A DNA stretch of 64,000 nucleotides from UBA11872 sp965198285 (GCA_965198285.1 OZ240251.1:2790001-2854000); one strand, 5' to 3'; positions 42,079-51,577 are shown, counted from the stretch's first letter. A program made the numbers and translations. Notes: generated by a model not told the origin, from the sequence alone.

Positions 42079-43487
42079 TCGTGAATGACCACCAGCTTGT
42101 ATTCGGTCATTTCTTCGACCGCGTACTTCGGGCCTTCCTTGCCCATGCCGCTGTCCTTCAGCCCGCCGTAGGGCATCAGGTCGGTGCGCCATTGGCTGCC
42201 CCAGTTGATGTGAATGTTCCCTGAATCGACGCTGCGGGCGAAGCGCATGGCGATGTCGATGTCCTGGGTGAAGATCGCCGCACTCAGGCCGTAGATCGAG
42301 TCGTTGGCCAAGTCAATCGCCTCATCCACGTCGTTAACGCGGGTCACGCCCATGGCTGGACCAAAGAGCTCGTCGCAGGAGACCCGCATGTCGGGGCTGA
42401 CGCCGGCCAGCAGAGTCGGTTCGAAGAGCTGCCCTGAGCGTTCGCCGCCTACTAGCAGCTCGGCGCCTTCGCCGACCGCCTCGTCGATCCAGGCGCCCAC
42501 GCGCGCGGCGTCGGACTCGCGGATCATCGGCCCCACGGACGTGGCGGGGTCGAGCGGATCGCCGGTGGACAGGGCGGCCACGGCGGGAACGAGCGTCTCC
42601 ACCAGTTCGTCGTAGATCGGCGCGGGCGCGATCACGCGCTGGGTGGAAATGCAGACCTGGCCGGCGTTCGCGAAGGCCGTCTGCGGAATGACGGTGCGGA
42701 CCTTGTCCAGGTCGGCGTCGGGCATCACGATCACCGGCGCGTTGGAGCCGAGCTCCATCGTGACCTTCTTGATCCCGGCCTGCTTGCAAATGCGCTCGCC
42801 GATGTCGCGGCTACCGGTGAAGCTGATCTTGCGCACGCGCGGGTCGGAGACGAGCGCGTCGCCGATCTCGGCGCCTGAGCCGGTCACGCACTGCACGGCC
42901 TCGGCCGGCACGCCGGCCTCCAGCAGCAGCTCGATCAGGCGCAGCGCGGAAAGTGGCGTGTCGCTGGCCGGCTTGACCACCACGGCGTTGCCGCCGGCCA
43001 AGGCGGGACCGACCTTGTGGCAGACGAGGTGCAGCGGGAAGTTGAACGGCGTAACGGCGGCGACCACGCCGCAGGGCACGCGCATGGTGAAGCCGAACTT
43101 GCCCTTGACGCCGGGACCACCCTCCAGCGGCACGACTTCGCCGTCCAGCCGCTTCGCTTCCTCGGCGGAGAGATATATGATCTCCGCGGCCCGCTCGACC
43201 TCCAGCGTGGCCTCGCCGATGATCTTGCCTTCCTCGCGGGTCAGCGAGGTCGCCAAGTGCTCCGTGTTGGCCTTGATCAGGTCCGCCGTACGGTGCAGCA
43301 ACTCATAGCGCTCGAAGCCCGTCAGCCCGGCCATCACACGGGCGCCGCGCACCGCGCTGTCCAGGGCGCGGTCCACGTCCGCGGCCGTGCCGCGCGGCAC
43401 GGTGTCCACCACGGAACCGTCAAAGGGGTTGAGCACGTCCATGCTGGATTGGCCGTTCGTCCAGCCGCCGCCGATGTACATCTGCAT
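42075..43487 (-). CDS. NAD(P)-dependent aldehyde dehydrogenase
   Basis: A 470-residue ALDH. Catalytic Cys279 is in NAGQVCISTQ, and the general-base Glu is in KKVTMELGSNAP near residue 245. The NAD-binding TPFNFPLHLVCHK and SFTGSRDIGERI segments and the C-terminal PYGGLKDSGMGKEG are standard. The substrate could be lactaldehyde, succinate semialdehyde or glyceraldehyde-3-phosphate. Oddly, a Ser follows the usual GQ-C pair region, but all key residues are intact. Confidence 0.85.
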   Translation of the reverse strand: MQMYIGGGWTNGQSSMDVLNPFDGSVVDTVPRGTAADVDRALDSAVRGARVMAGLTGFERYELLHRTADLIKANTEHLATSLTREEGKIIGEATLEVERAAEIIYLSAEEAKRLDGEVVPLEGGPGVKGKFGFTMRVPCGVVAAVTPFNFPLHLVCHKVGPALAGGNAVVVKPASDTPLSALRLIELLLEAGVPAEAVQCVTGSGAEIGDALVSDPRVRKISFTGSRDIGERICKQAGIKKVTMELGSNAPVIVMPDADLDKVRTVIPQTAFANAGQVCISTQRVIAPAPIYDELVETLVPAVAALSTGDPLDPATSVGPMIRESDAARVGAWIDEAVGEGAELLVGGERSGQLFEPTLLAGVSPDMRVSCDELFGPAMGVTRVNDVDEAIDLANDSIYGLSAAIFTQDIDIAMRFARSVDSGNIHINWGSQWRTDLMPYGGLKDSGMGKEGPKYAVEEMTEYKLVVIHD

Positions 43488-43826
43488 ATTGATCCGAGTC
43501 CTTTCCGATGAGTAAAGGCCGCTGGCAAATCAGGGCGTGGGACCCGCCCGGCGGGACGCCACGAGAGACCGACGTATTGTTACAGCCCTGGCCCCGCCGA
43601 TGCACGGGCCGTGGCGGCCTGCCCCCAAGCGTTTCTTGCGGTACGGGGTGATTTGTGAAACATTTCACGTTGTCACCCGGCCTGGAGACGAAATTCGCCC
43701 GATGCTGCCCTGCCCTCATTTTGTCGGTCGGGCCAATAGCGGACGCATCGCCCACACCGCGGGTGGACGGGTCGGATACCATTCGCCGCTGGTCGTGGGG
43801 CGCTTGGTGTTGATGGAGACGCGCGG
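43488..43826. other. 339-nt divergent upstream region of ALDH and the respiratory operon
   Basis: No coding frame is convincing. The main feature is the near-perfect dyad at 43653-43670. The region should hold both divergent promoters: one for the ALDH gene on the left and one for the 19-kb respiratory block on the right. Confidence 0.5.
43653..43670. promoter_or_regulatory. Rex-like redox operator candidate
   Basis: TTGTGAA-ACAT-TTCACGT matches the TTGTGAA-N4-TTCACAA type Rex site except for two bases at the right end; the core GTGAAACATTTCAC is a perfect dyad. Rex represses respiratory genes when the NADH/NAD ratio is low. The site is about 160 nt upstream of the first gene of the ACIII-ccm-frd block and inside the likely promoter region. 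CRP/FNR or other dyad-binding regulators are alternatives. Confidence 0.5.
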
Positions 43827-44123
43827 GTGCAACTAAGCGAGCTTACGGCCGCCGACTGGGTAAAGCTCTCGGAACTGGTCGCGCACCTCTGGTTCCTTGC
43901 CGCGGCCATGATCGTGACCGGTCTTACGTACATGCTGGCGCACGCCATGATTCCCTCGCTGATGGACACCGGCGATCTCCCGGTGCCAGTGGCCCGGCGC
44001 ATGCGCGCCCCCCTTTACCTGATTGTTGCGATGGGGTGTGTTGCAGTCGTAGTCCTCGTCATCAAGGGCACGCTGCTGGCGCTGAATATCCTGCCGGAAA
44101 TCTACCCGCGGCTGGCGATCTAG
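43827..44123 (+). CDS. Small membrane protein leading the ACIII operon
   Basis: 98 residues with two membrane helices (about 16-40 and 60-86) and a polar loop MIPSLMDTGDLPVPVARRMRAP. No haem or Fe-S motif. It lies 4 nt upstream of actA and heads the respiratory block. It may be a small ACIII accessory or assembly protein. I do not recognise a named family. Start is GTG 43827. Confidence 0.6.
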   Translation: MQLSELTAADWVKLSELVAHLWFLAAAMIVTGLTYMLAHAMIPSLMDTGDLPVPVARRMRAPLYLIVAMGCVAVVVLVIKGTLLALNILPEIYPRLAI

Positions 44124-44127
44124 CGGC

Positions 44128-44688
44128 ATGCAATACCTGACCGCCCTTCTGCCGCGCGTCACGCTGAAGCAGGCGCTCATCGTTGTCGGCGCCACGGTGC
44201 CCCTGCTGGTGGGCGGCGCGGGCGTTCTGGCCGTCCTGCTGTTCCTGATGGCTTCCGGCGGTACCGCGACGCCCGCGCCCGAACAGCCCATCAAGTTCGA
44301 CCACTCGGTTCACGCGGGTCAGGCCAACATCCCGTGCGAGTTCTGCCACCGCGGCGTGAGTACGCAGGCGGCGGCCACGGTTCCCTCCATTCAGCAGTGC
44401 ATGTTCTGTCACTCGGTCGTCAAGACCGACAGCCCGCAGATTCAGTTGCTGCAAGCGCACTGGGACACCAACACCCCGGTGAACTGGACGCGCGTGCACC
44501 GCGTGCCCGACCACGTGCGCTTCGTGCACGCCCCACACATCCAGGCGGGCGTGGAGTGCGAGACCTGTCACGGCGACGTGGCCTCGATGCAGGTAGTCAA
44601 GCAAGTACGCTCCCTCGCCATGGGAGACTGCCAGGGATGCCACCGCGAGAACTCCGCCCTGCTGGACTGCGCGCTATGCCACAAGTAA
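44128..44688 (+). CDS. actA: ActA: pentahaem cytochrome c of alternative complex III
   Basis: 186 residues. One N-terminal membrane helix anchors an extracytoplasmic domain with exactly five CXXCH haem sites: CEFCH, CMFCH, CETCH, CQGCH and CALCH. This is the ActA signature. It accepts electrons from quinol oxidation in the ActB/C core and passes them to a soluble or complex-bound acceptor. Haem attachment will depend on the ccm genes encoded 8 kb downstream. ATG 44128. Confidence 0.92.
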   Translation: MQYLTALLPRVTLKQALIVVGATVPLLVGGAGVLAVLLFLMASGGTATPAPEQPIKFDHSVHAGQANIPCEFCHRGVSTQAAATVPSIQQCMFCHSVVKTDSPQIQLLQAHWDTNTPVNWTRVHRVPDHVRFVHAPHIQAGVECETCHGDVASMQVVKQVRSLAMGDCQGCHRENSALLDCALCHK

Positions 44689-44701
44689 TTGGTCGGGCCG
44701 T

Positions 44702-46903
44702 ATGAGCGGCATTGGACGACGGCGCTTCCTCGTGGGCTCGGCCGCGCTGGCCGGCGGCGCCACCGTGGTGGCCTGCGCGGCCCCCGAGCGCGAGTCGCAG
44801 ATCCAGAGCTTCGTGCTCCAACCCGAACTGTCGCTGCCGGGCCAGGAACTCTGGTTCGCCACCGCTTGTGCGCACTCGTCCTGCGGCAACAGCGTGGTGG
44901 TACGCACGATTGACGGGCGCGCCAAGAAGGTGGAAGGCAACCCCGACTTCCCGGTCAACCAGGGCAAGCTCAACGTGCGCAGCCAAGCCGGCGTGCAATC
45001 GCTCTATCATCCCGACCGGTTGACCGTCCCGCGCCGCCGGCGCGGCCTGCGCGGCGCGGACGAGTTCGAGGATCTGGAGTGGCCGGCCGGACTTGACCTG
45101 TTGACCGAGAAGCTGGCCGAAGCCCGCAGCGTGGTTGTGATCACCGGGCCAGTCAGCGGAACGCGAGCGCAAATCGCTCGGGACTTTGCCGTGGCCTTCG
45201 GCGGCGAGCATCTCGTCTACGAAACCATGGAGTCCACCGTCTGGCGGAAGACTGTGCAAGATGGGCTGGGCGCCAAACGGCTGCCCTATCTCGACATTGC
45301 CAACGCCCATTCCATCCTCTCGTTCGGCGCCGACTTCCTGGCCACCTGGCAGTCGCCGACCCAGTACGGCGTCGGCTACGGCGAGTTCCGCCAGGGCCAC
45401 GGCGAGCGCGGCCGCCTCATCCAGGTCGAGCCACGGATGTCTCTGACCGGCGCCAACGCCGATTCGTGGGTCTACGTGCACCCCGGTCAGGAAGGCGCGC
45501 TGGCGCTCTCAATCGCCCAGGTCATCGCCGCCGAGGGGCTGGCGCCGCCCGAAAATTGGTTCAACGTGGTCAATGCCGTTGGCGGCCTGGACGCGCTGAA
45601 CGCCTACGCCCCCGACCGCGTATCCCAGCGCACCGGCGTGCCGGTGGCGCGCATCCAGGAAATCGCCCGCGAGTTCGCCAGCCACCAGCCGGGCATCGCC
45701 ATCGCCGGCGGCCCGGCCCTGGCCAGCACCAACGGGCTGGACAACGGCCTGGCCGTGATGCTGCTGAACCACATGGTGGGCAGCGTGGGACAACCGGGCG
45801 GGCTGCTGCCCAACCCCGATCTGCGCAGCACCGTGACGCCGCCGGTCGAGCCGACCTCCTTCGCCGATTTGGCTGGCCGTGGCAACACCTGGCTGGAAGG
45901 CGAGCCTCCGGACGTCGCCATCGTCTTCGAGGCCGACCCGGTATACGGCATGCCGGAAGCCACCCGCTTTGCCGACGCGCTTGGCTCGATTCCGTTTGTC
46001 GTCGGCATCGGCACCATCATGAACGAGACGTTGGGGCACGCCGACCTGGTGCTGCCGTCCACCCATCCGTTCGAGGAGTGGGGCGATTTCGTGCCCGACC
46101 CGGCCCCGCGACAGCACGTCGTCGGCTTCCAGCAGCCGGTGGTCGCGCCGTCGATCTCCGGTCGAAGCTTTGGCGACATCCTGCTGACGCTCTGGCATGA
46201 CCTGCGACCCAATCTGGCCCCGCCCTGGGAAACCATGCGTGACGCCGTCCGAGCCAACGCCGCGCAGGTGTTCAGAGCCGGCGACTTCGAGGAACGCTGG
46301 ATCGAGTTGCTGAAGAACGGCGGCGGCTGGAACGACGACTGGACGACCGATTTCGCCGACGCCCCCGACTGGCACGTCAACCTGCTGGCCGAACCGGCCT
46401 TCAGCGACAACGGCCTCGAGTTCCCCCTGCACCTGATCCCCTTCGAGGGCGTAGCGCTGGGCGGCGGCGACGAGACGGCCAATCCCTGGCTGCAGGCGAC
46501 GCCGGACCCGATCTCCACGGCAACCTGGACCACCTGGGTTGAAATGAACCCGTCCACCGCCGGGGCGCTCAGCGTGACGCACGGTGACGTGGTGCGGATC
46601 GAGACCGCGCACGGCGGCTTCGAGGCGACGGTCTACATTTCGCCCGCCGCCGCACCCGGCGTGCTGGGCGTCCCAATCGGCCAAGGCCACGCCTTCGGCG
46701 GCCGCTGGCGCGAGGACCGCGGCGCCAACGTGCTTGCCAGCCTGTCTCCGCTGACCGTGGCCGGTTCGGGGGCATTTGCCTGGGCGGCCACGCGCGCCCG
46801 CGTGCGGCCGACCGGCGACTATCGACGACTTCCGACTATCGAAGTCTTCCCGAACGCACGTAACGACGTCGAGGTACCGGTGGTGCAGATCACAAATGAG
46901 TAG
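44702..46903 (+). CDS. actB: ActB1: molybdopterin-oxidoreductase-like subunit of ACIII (no Mo site)
   Basis: 733 residues. A TAT signal (GRRRFLVGSAALAGGATVVAC) with a lipoprotein-like Cys is followed by a MopB-type fold; the N-terminal Fe-S loop CAHSSCGNSV is degenerate, as in ActB, which carries no molybdenum cofactor. Later MopB blocks (GGPALASTNG, HPFEEWGDFVPDP) are recognisable. In most ACIII operons ActB is one protein including the ferredoxin-like half; here that half is a separate overlapping gene. Confidence 0.88.
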   Translation: MSGIGRRRFLVGSAALAGGATVVACAAPERESQIQSFVLQPELSLPGQELWFATACAHSSCGNSVVVRTIDGRAKKVEGNPDFPVNQGKLNVRSQAGVQSLYHPDRLTVPRRRRGLRGADEFEDLEWPAGLDLLTEKLAEARSVVVITGPVSGTRAQIARDFAVAFGGEHLVYETMESTVWRKTVQDGLGAKRLPYLDIANAHSILSFGADFLATWQSPTQYGVGYGEFRQGHGERGRLIQVEPRMSLTGANADSWVYVHPGQEGALALSIAQVIAAEGLAPPENWFNVVNAVGGLDALNAYAPDRVSQRTGVPVARIQEIAREFASHQPGIAIAGGPALASTNGLDNGLAVMLLNHMVGSVGQPGGLLPNPDLRSTVTPPVEPTSFADLAGRGNTWLEGEPPDVAIVFEADPVYGMPEATRFADALGSIPFVVGIGTIMNETLGHADLVLPSTHPFEEWGDFVPDPAPRQHVVGFQQPVVAPSISGRSFGDILLTLWHDLRPNLAPPWETMRDAVRANAAQVFRAGDFEERWIELLKNGGGWNDDWTTDFADAPDWHVNLLAEPAFSDNGLEFPLHLIPFEGVALGGGDETANPWLQATPDPISTATWTTWVEMNPSTAGALSVTHGDVVRIETAHGGFEATVYISPAAAPGVLGVPIGQGHAFGGRWREDRGANVLASLSPLTVAGSGAFAWAATRARVRPTGDYRRLPTIEVFPNARNDVEVPVVQITNE

Positions 46904-47732
46904 CCCAGCCAACGAGGCCGCCGCCCGCGCCAGCACTGTGGCGTCGATAGGCCAGACCATCCCCACGGATGCGGAAGTCGGCCCCCCGAGCGGGGTGCGC
47001 TGGGGCATGGTCGTGGACCTGGACCGCTGCACCGGCTGCCAGGCCTGCGTGGTGGCCTGCCAGGCCGAGAACAACATCGCCCTCAACGAGGAACAGCGGG
47101 TTCTCGAGCGCCGCGCCAAGACCTGGATTCGCATCGAGCGCTACTGGGAAGGCGAGTTCCCGAACGCGAAGGCGCGCTTCATCCCGGTGCTCTGCCAGCA
47201 CTGCGGCAACGCGCCCTGCGAGACGGTCTGCCCGGTCTGGGCCACCTACCACAACCGCGAGGGCCTGAACGTCCAGGTCTACAACCGCTGCATCGGCACC
47301 CGCTTCTGCGCCAACGGCTGCCCCTACTCCGTGCGCTATTTCAACTTCTGGAATCCCGAGTGGCCCGAGCCGCTGAACAACCAGCTCAATCCCGACGTCA
47401 CCGTGCGCACCAAGGGCATCATCGAGAAGTGCACCTTCTGCGTGCAGCGGATTAACCGGGTTCAGATCAAGGCCAAGACCGAGGGACGCGAGATCGGCTC
47501 GGGTGAGGTGCAGCCGGCCTGCGCCCAGTCATGCCCGACCAGCGCGCTCGTGTTCGCCGACATCAACGACCCCAGCAGTTACCCTGCGCGGCTGGCGGAG
47601 GCCGAGGCCGACCGCAGCTACACATTGCTCGAGAACTTCGGCACCGATCCGGGAATCATTTACCTCAAGAAGGTCGACCCGCACGCGGAAATTGAAGAGG
47701 GCGAGCACGCCCCGGTCGAGACGCACGCATGA
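46896..47732 (+). CDS. actB: ActB2: [4Fe-4S]/[3Fe-4S] ferredoxin subunit of ACIII
   Basis: 278 residues with four ferredoxin Cys clusters: CTGCQACVVAC, CQHCGNAPCETVCPV, CIGTRFCANGCPY and CTFCVQRI...CAQSCPTS. This is the domain normally fused to the C-terminus of ActB. It carries electrons from quinol to ActA. ATG 46896 overlaps the ActB1 stop by 8 nt, so the two chains are made stoichiometrically. The 3' end overlaps the next gene by ATGA. Confidence 0.9.
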   Translation: MSSPANEAAARASTVASIGQTIPTDAEVGPPSGVRWGMVVDLDRCTGCQACVVACQAENNIALNEEQRVLERRAKTWIRIERYWEGEFPNAKARFIPVLCQHCGNAPCETVCPVWATYHNREGLNVQVYNRCIGTRFCANGCPYSVRYFNFWNPEWPEPLNNQLNPDVTVRTKGIIEKCTFCVQRINRVQIKAKTEGREIGSGEVQPACAQSCPTSALVFADINDPSSYPARLAEAEADRSYTLLENFGTDPGIIYLKKVDPHAEIEEGEHAPVETHA

Positions 47733-49078
47733 TTCATCCCGAAGCCGCAGGCCTGAAGCTGACGCTGCGTCCGCCCTACCGGCCGCAGGCGCTCAACATC
47801 TCGCTCAACAACGCGGGCATTGCGCTGCTGGCGGCCCTGGGCGCGTTGGGCATCGTGACGTACGTCGTCAAGCTGATCACGGCCTGGGGCGACCGGGAGG
47901 CCTGGGCCTATCCGACCGTCGTGTTGATGTTCGTGCTGTCGACAGCTACCGCGGCCCCCCTGATCGCCTACGCCTCGCGCATGGCCAAGGGGTACTGGGC
48001 GCTGCCGCTGCGACGTGTCGCCGCGCTCTATGCGGTGCCGTCGCTGCTCAGCTTCGTCCTGCTGATCCCAATCATGGCCACGTTGCCGCCGTTGGAAGGC
48101 CGCTCCAACCTCTGGTTTGGCTTCAGCGCGGGCGCCCCGTTCCTAACCGACGCGCTGGCGCTGGCGATCCTGCTGCTTACCGGGATGGCCTTGTTGTGGT
48201 TTTCGGCCGTGCCCGACCTTGCCGGTCCGCCCAGCCGCGTGCGGGCCATGGGCCGCTGGCAGCGCCTGCTCTACCTGAATTGGACAGGCACGACCCGGCA
48301 GTGGAAGACGCTACGCGCCGCCAACCTGACGCTTGGCGCCTTCTATCTGATGGGTTACGCGTTTGTGCATACCCTCCTGTCAACAGACCTGGGCCAGAGC
48401 CTGCTGCCGGGCTGGCGCTCGGGCATTTTTCCCCTATACAACGCCGTCACCGGCATCCAGGCCGGCATTGCCACAACCCTGCTGACGCTGGCCCTCATAC
48501 GGCGCTTTTCGCCGGAGGCAGGCCGCTTCATCGGCGACGAGCAGGCGTCCGCACTCGGCAAGATTCTGCTGGCCACCGTCCTGATGTGGTTCTACTTCTT
48601 CTGGTCCGACTTCCTGCTGATCTGGTACGCCCGACTGCCCAGCGAGGTTGCGGCAATGCAAACCACGGTGGCCATCACCTACAAGCTGCCGTTTGTCCTG
48701 GCGGCCGTGTTGATGCTGGCCGTGCCCTTTGGACTGCTGATCTTCAACAAGATTCGGCAGTCGCTATCCCGGATCGCGGCGGTCTCGGCACTGATCGTTG
48801 TCGGCCTGATTTTTGACCGCATCCGCTTTTTCGTCGCGCCCATGGCCAACCCATCGCCGTTCGGTCACGCGATGGAGGAACTGCCAGCTCCGGTCTGGCC
48901 GAACGCGCTCGACGTGCTGTTCATCATCGGCGTCATCGGCCTGATGTATGCGATCTACGTGTTTGCCGCCTCGCGCATCCCGGTGCTGAACGGCTGGGAG
49001 ATGCGTCAGGGTTCCATGCTCCGCAAAGAGCGGACGTTCATGAAGGCGCACGTTCTCGTGATCGGGAAGCCGGACTAA
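47729..49078 (+). CDS. actF: NrfD/PsrC-like membrane subunit of ACIII (ActF-like)
   Basis: 449 residues with about 10 membrane helices and a PQALNISLNNAGIALLAALG start. It resembles the ActF/NrfD-type quinone-interacting subunit; the segments PLIAYASRMAKG and IFNKIRQSLSRI are cytoplasmic-loop-like. It sits between ActB2 and ActC; in textbook ACIII operons the ActF gene is usually last, so the order is unusual. Assignment as ActF is less certain than for ActC. Confidence 0.68.
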   Translation: MIHPEAAGLKLTLRPPYRPQALNISLNNAGIALLAALGALGIVTYVVKLITAWGDREAWAYPTVVLMFVLSTATAAPLIAYASRMAKGYWALPLRRVAALYAVPSLLSFVLLIPIMATLPPLEGRSNLWFGFSAGAPFLTDALALAILLLTGMALLWFSAVPDLAGPPSRVRAMGRWQRLLYLNWTGTTRQWKTLRAANLTLGAFYLMGYAFVHTLLSTDLGQSLLPGWRSGIFPLYNAVTGIQAGIATTLLTLALIRRFSPEAGRFIGDEQASALGKILLATVLMWFYFFWSDFLLIWYARLPSEVAAMQTTVAITYKLPFVLAAVLMLAVPFGLLIFNKIRQSLSRIAAVSALIVVGLIFDRIRFFVAPMANPSPFGHAMEELPAPVWPNALDVLFIIGVIGLMYAIYVFAASRIPVLNGWEMRQGSMLRKERTFMKAHVLVIGKPD

Positions 49079-50451
49079 TGCAAGAACCGGTCGTTTCCGA
49101 CACCCGCACCGCCAACCGCGAGCTGCTTGACTTCGTCTTCTCCTGGCCGGCGTGGTTCTTCGCGGTCGGCGGAGCGCTCAACGGCGTGTTGGTGGCTGCG
49201 GTCGCGGTTGTGATCCTGATGCTGATGTTCGGCCTCCAGTTCCTGGGGTACGCCCACCCGGTGTACTGGGGCTTCCTGATCGTGAACTTCGTGTTCTGGA
49301 TCGGGGTCAGCCACGCCGGGATCATGGTTTCGGCCATCCTGCGGCTCACGCAGGCGGAGTGGCGGCGGCCCGTCACGCGTGCCGCCGAAGTTCTGACCGT
49401 CTTCTCGCTGCTCACGGCCGTCCAGTTCCCGCTCATCCACTCCGGGCGTCCCTGGCGGACGATGTACTGGACCTTTCCCTACGACTGGAATCGAGGCGCT
49501 TGGCCCAACCCGCGCTCCCCGCTGGTCTGGGACCCCTCGGCGATCTTCACCTACCTGACCTCGACGATCCTCTTCGTCTACGTCGCGCTGCTCCCGGACC
49601 TGGCGCTGGCCCGAGACCGGGCGCCAAACCCGGTCAGCCGCGCCATCTACGGCGTGCTGGCCATGGGGTTCCGCGGCACCACCCGGCAGTGGCGGATCCA
49701 GACGGTCGCCGGCCTGTTGCTCTCCGCCATCATCCTGCCGATCTTCGTCTCGGTGCACTCCATCGTGTCCTGGGACTTCGCGGTCACCTCGGTGCCGGGC
49801 TGGCACAACACCATCTTTGCCCCCTACTTCGTGATCGGGGCCGTGCATTCAGGCGTGTCAGCCGTCGTGACGGTCATGATCGTGATGCGCTACGCCTTCG
49901 GCCTGAAGCGGTTCATTACCCGCGACCACATCGATTCGCTGGCGCGGCTGCTGATCGTTGTGGCTACGGTCTGGCTGTTCTTCTTCATGCTGGATCTATT
50001 CTTCGGCCTCTACGGCGCTGAACCGGCCGAGGTTGACACCTGGCAACGGCGTCTGGTGGAACCGCCCTGGGTGGTGATCGCGATCACGTTCATCATCTGC
50101 GCCTACGTCATCCCGGTGCCGATGTGGCTGTTCCGCGGCGTGCGCCGCAACTTCTTCTGGATGTTCGTGACCACGATTCTGGTGAACGTGGGCATGTGGC
50201 TGGAGCGCTACATGATCATCGTGCCGGCCCTGGAGCGGAAAAGCGGCCTCACGTTCACCTACGGCGATTACGCTCCCTCGCTTTCCGAGTTCATACTCGT
50301 CGCCGCCTCGTTTGCCCTGGTGATTCTCGGGTTCCTGACATTCTCGAAACTGCTGCCGATCATGCCGGCCGCGGACATTAAGGAAGGCCAGATTCTGGCC
50401 GACCGCATCAGAGTCGGCCGGGCAAACGTCCCAGCCGCCATGCGGGAGTGA
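49078..50451 (+). CDS. actC: ActC: NrfD-family quinol-binding membrane subunit of ACIII
   Basis: 457 residues, about 10 membrane helices. Diagnostic ActC blocks are present: FLIVNFVFWIGVSHAGIMVSAILRLTQAEWRR, HSGRPWRTMYWTFPYD and the NVGMWLERYMIIVPAL segment near the C-terminus. It carries the quinol site next to the Fe-S subunit. Its ATG shares one base with the upstream stop (TAATG). The length is typical. Confidence 0.9.
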   Translation: MQEPVVSDTRTANRELLDFVFSWPAWFFAVGGALNGVLVAAVAVVILMLMFGLQFLGYAHPVYWGFLIVNFVFWIGVSHAGIMVSAILRLTQAEWRRPVTRAAEVLTVFSLLTAVQFPLIHSGRPWRTMYWTFPYDWNRGAWPNPRSPLVWDPSAIFTYLTSTILFVYVALLPDLALARDRAPNPVSRAIYGVLAMGFRGTTRQWRIQTVAGLLLSAIILPIFVSVHSIVSWDFAVTSVPGWHNTIFAPYFVIGAVHSGVSAVVTVMIVMRYAFGLKRFITRDHIDSLARLLIVVATVWLFFFMLDLFFGLYGAEPAEVDTWQRRLVEPPWVVIAITFIICAYVIPVPMWLFRGVRRNFFWMFVTTILVNVGMWLERYMIIVPALERKSGLTFTYGDYAPSLSEFILVAASFALVILGFLTFSKLLPIMPAADIKEGQILADRIRVGRANVPAAMRE

Positions 50452-50456
50452 GGTCT

Positions 50457-51008
50457 ATGGCAAGTCAATCCCAACCCAAGCGCGAACTGCTGGCGCTCTA
50501 CGAGGAGCCGGACCAGGCCGCCGATGGCGTCGAGCGCCTGCACAGTGCCGGGTTCGAGGACTCCGACATCGAGATTCTCAGCAGCACGCCTTATCCGGAA
50601 GGCGCGTTCGGCGAGAGCCACACCAAGCACCGGCTGTTCGCCTTCCCGTTCGCCGGCGCCGCCTGCGGGCTGGCCGTGGGCGTGGCTTGGGTCGTCGGAG
50701 CGCAGGTCTCGCTGCCGATCATCACCGGCGGCAAGCCCGTGGTGGCCATACCTGCGATCATCCAGATTCTGTACGAGGGCACTCTGCTCGGCGCGGTGCT
50801 GTTCACCGTCCTCGGCGTGCTCTTCGAATCGCGCCTGCCTGACGGCGTGGGCCTCTACGACGATCGGATTTCCGAGGGCTACATCGGCGTCTCGGTCATG
50901 GCGCGCGAACGCCGCATGGCCGACGCCCAGATCGCGCTGGAAGAAGCGTCCCCCATCGACTTGCTCTCCAAGGAGGGCAGTCTGATGCACTCGCCGGGAA
51001 CCACGTGA
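50457..51008 (+). CDS. actD: ActD: DUF3341 membrane subunit of ACIII
   Basis: 183 residues. The KRELLALYEEPDQAADGVERLHSAGFEDSDIEILSSTPYPEGAF start matches DUF3341/ActD, followed by two membrane helices and a C-terminal VMARERRMADAQIALEEA helix. ActD stabilises the membrane core. ATG 50457 is preferred by the family start; GTG 50448 forms a GTGA overlap with actC. The next gene overlaps by 4 nt. Confidence 0.9.
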   Translation: MASQSQPKRELLALYEEPDQAADGVERLHSAGFEDSDIEILSSTPYPEGAFGESHTKHRLFAFPFAGAACGLAVGVAWVVGAQVSLPIITGGKPVVAIPAIIQILYEGTLLGAVLFTVLGVLFESRLPDGVGLYDDRISEGYIGVSVMARERRMADAQIALEEASPIDLLSKEGSLMHSPGTT

Positions 51009-51541
51009 CCCTACCTCGAGCAAGACTCCGAAATCTCGCCGCGCTCGCCGTGGGGCTGGCGGCGGTTCTGACGCTCGTCGGTTGCGAGACGGGCGCTTAC
51101 CCGCTCGACCTGTTTCCCGAGATGCACTACCAGGCCTCGTATCGCACGCAGGAACCGCCGCACGCCGGCGCGCCCGCAGGCTCGGTGCCGACCACGGGCG
51201 GCGAAGCGCCGGTCACTGACTTTGTCGCCGTGCTGGAAACGGAAAACCCGCTGCCGTACACGGGCGAAACGATTCAGGCTGGCCGCGCGCTCTTCGTGAC
51301 GAATTGCTCCATGTGCCACGGGATCAATGCCGACGGCGTCAGCTTCGTCGCCAGCAAGTTCGAGCAGTACCAGGAGAAGGCGCCGCCCTCCCTCAGCCGC
51401 GAAGACCTCGCGGAACTTCCGGACGGTTCCTATTTCTGGACGGTCACCAACGGCGTGAACCGCATGCCGTCGTTCAAGTCACTGCTCACGGCTGAGGAGC
51501 GGTGGTCGCTCGTCACGTACATTCGTTCGATACAGCCCTAG
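51005..51541 (+). CDS. actE: ActE: monohaem cytochrome c lipoprotein of ACIII
   Basis: 178 residues. A lipoprotein signal ends LTLVGC. A class-I cytochrome c domain follows, with a single CXXCH (FVTNCSMCHGINADG) near residue 99 and an axial Met in NGVNRMPSFKSLL, then LVTYIRSIQP. It is the electron exit subunit of ACIII toward a cytochrome c oxidase. The GTG overlaps the actD stop (GTGA). Confidence 0.92.
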   Translation: MTLPRARLRNLAALAVGLAAVLTLVGCETGAYPLDLFPEMHYQASYRTQEPPHAGAPAGSVPTTGGEAPVTDFVAVLETENPLPYTGETIQAGRALFVTNCSMCHGINADGVSFVASKFEQYQEKAPPSLSREDLAELPDGSYFWTVTNGVNRMPSFKSLLTAEERWSLVTYIRSIQP

Positions 51542-51577
51542 CCGGCGCACCAGCGCTGCCTGAGCGGAAGCGTCCGT

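Noticed and set aside
45509..47134. 541-codon minus-strand open frame across the ActB genes
   Set aside because: Antisense to actB1/actB2, which have TAT and ferredoxin motifs; composition is typical of a shadow frame.
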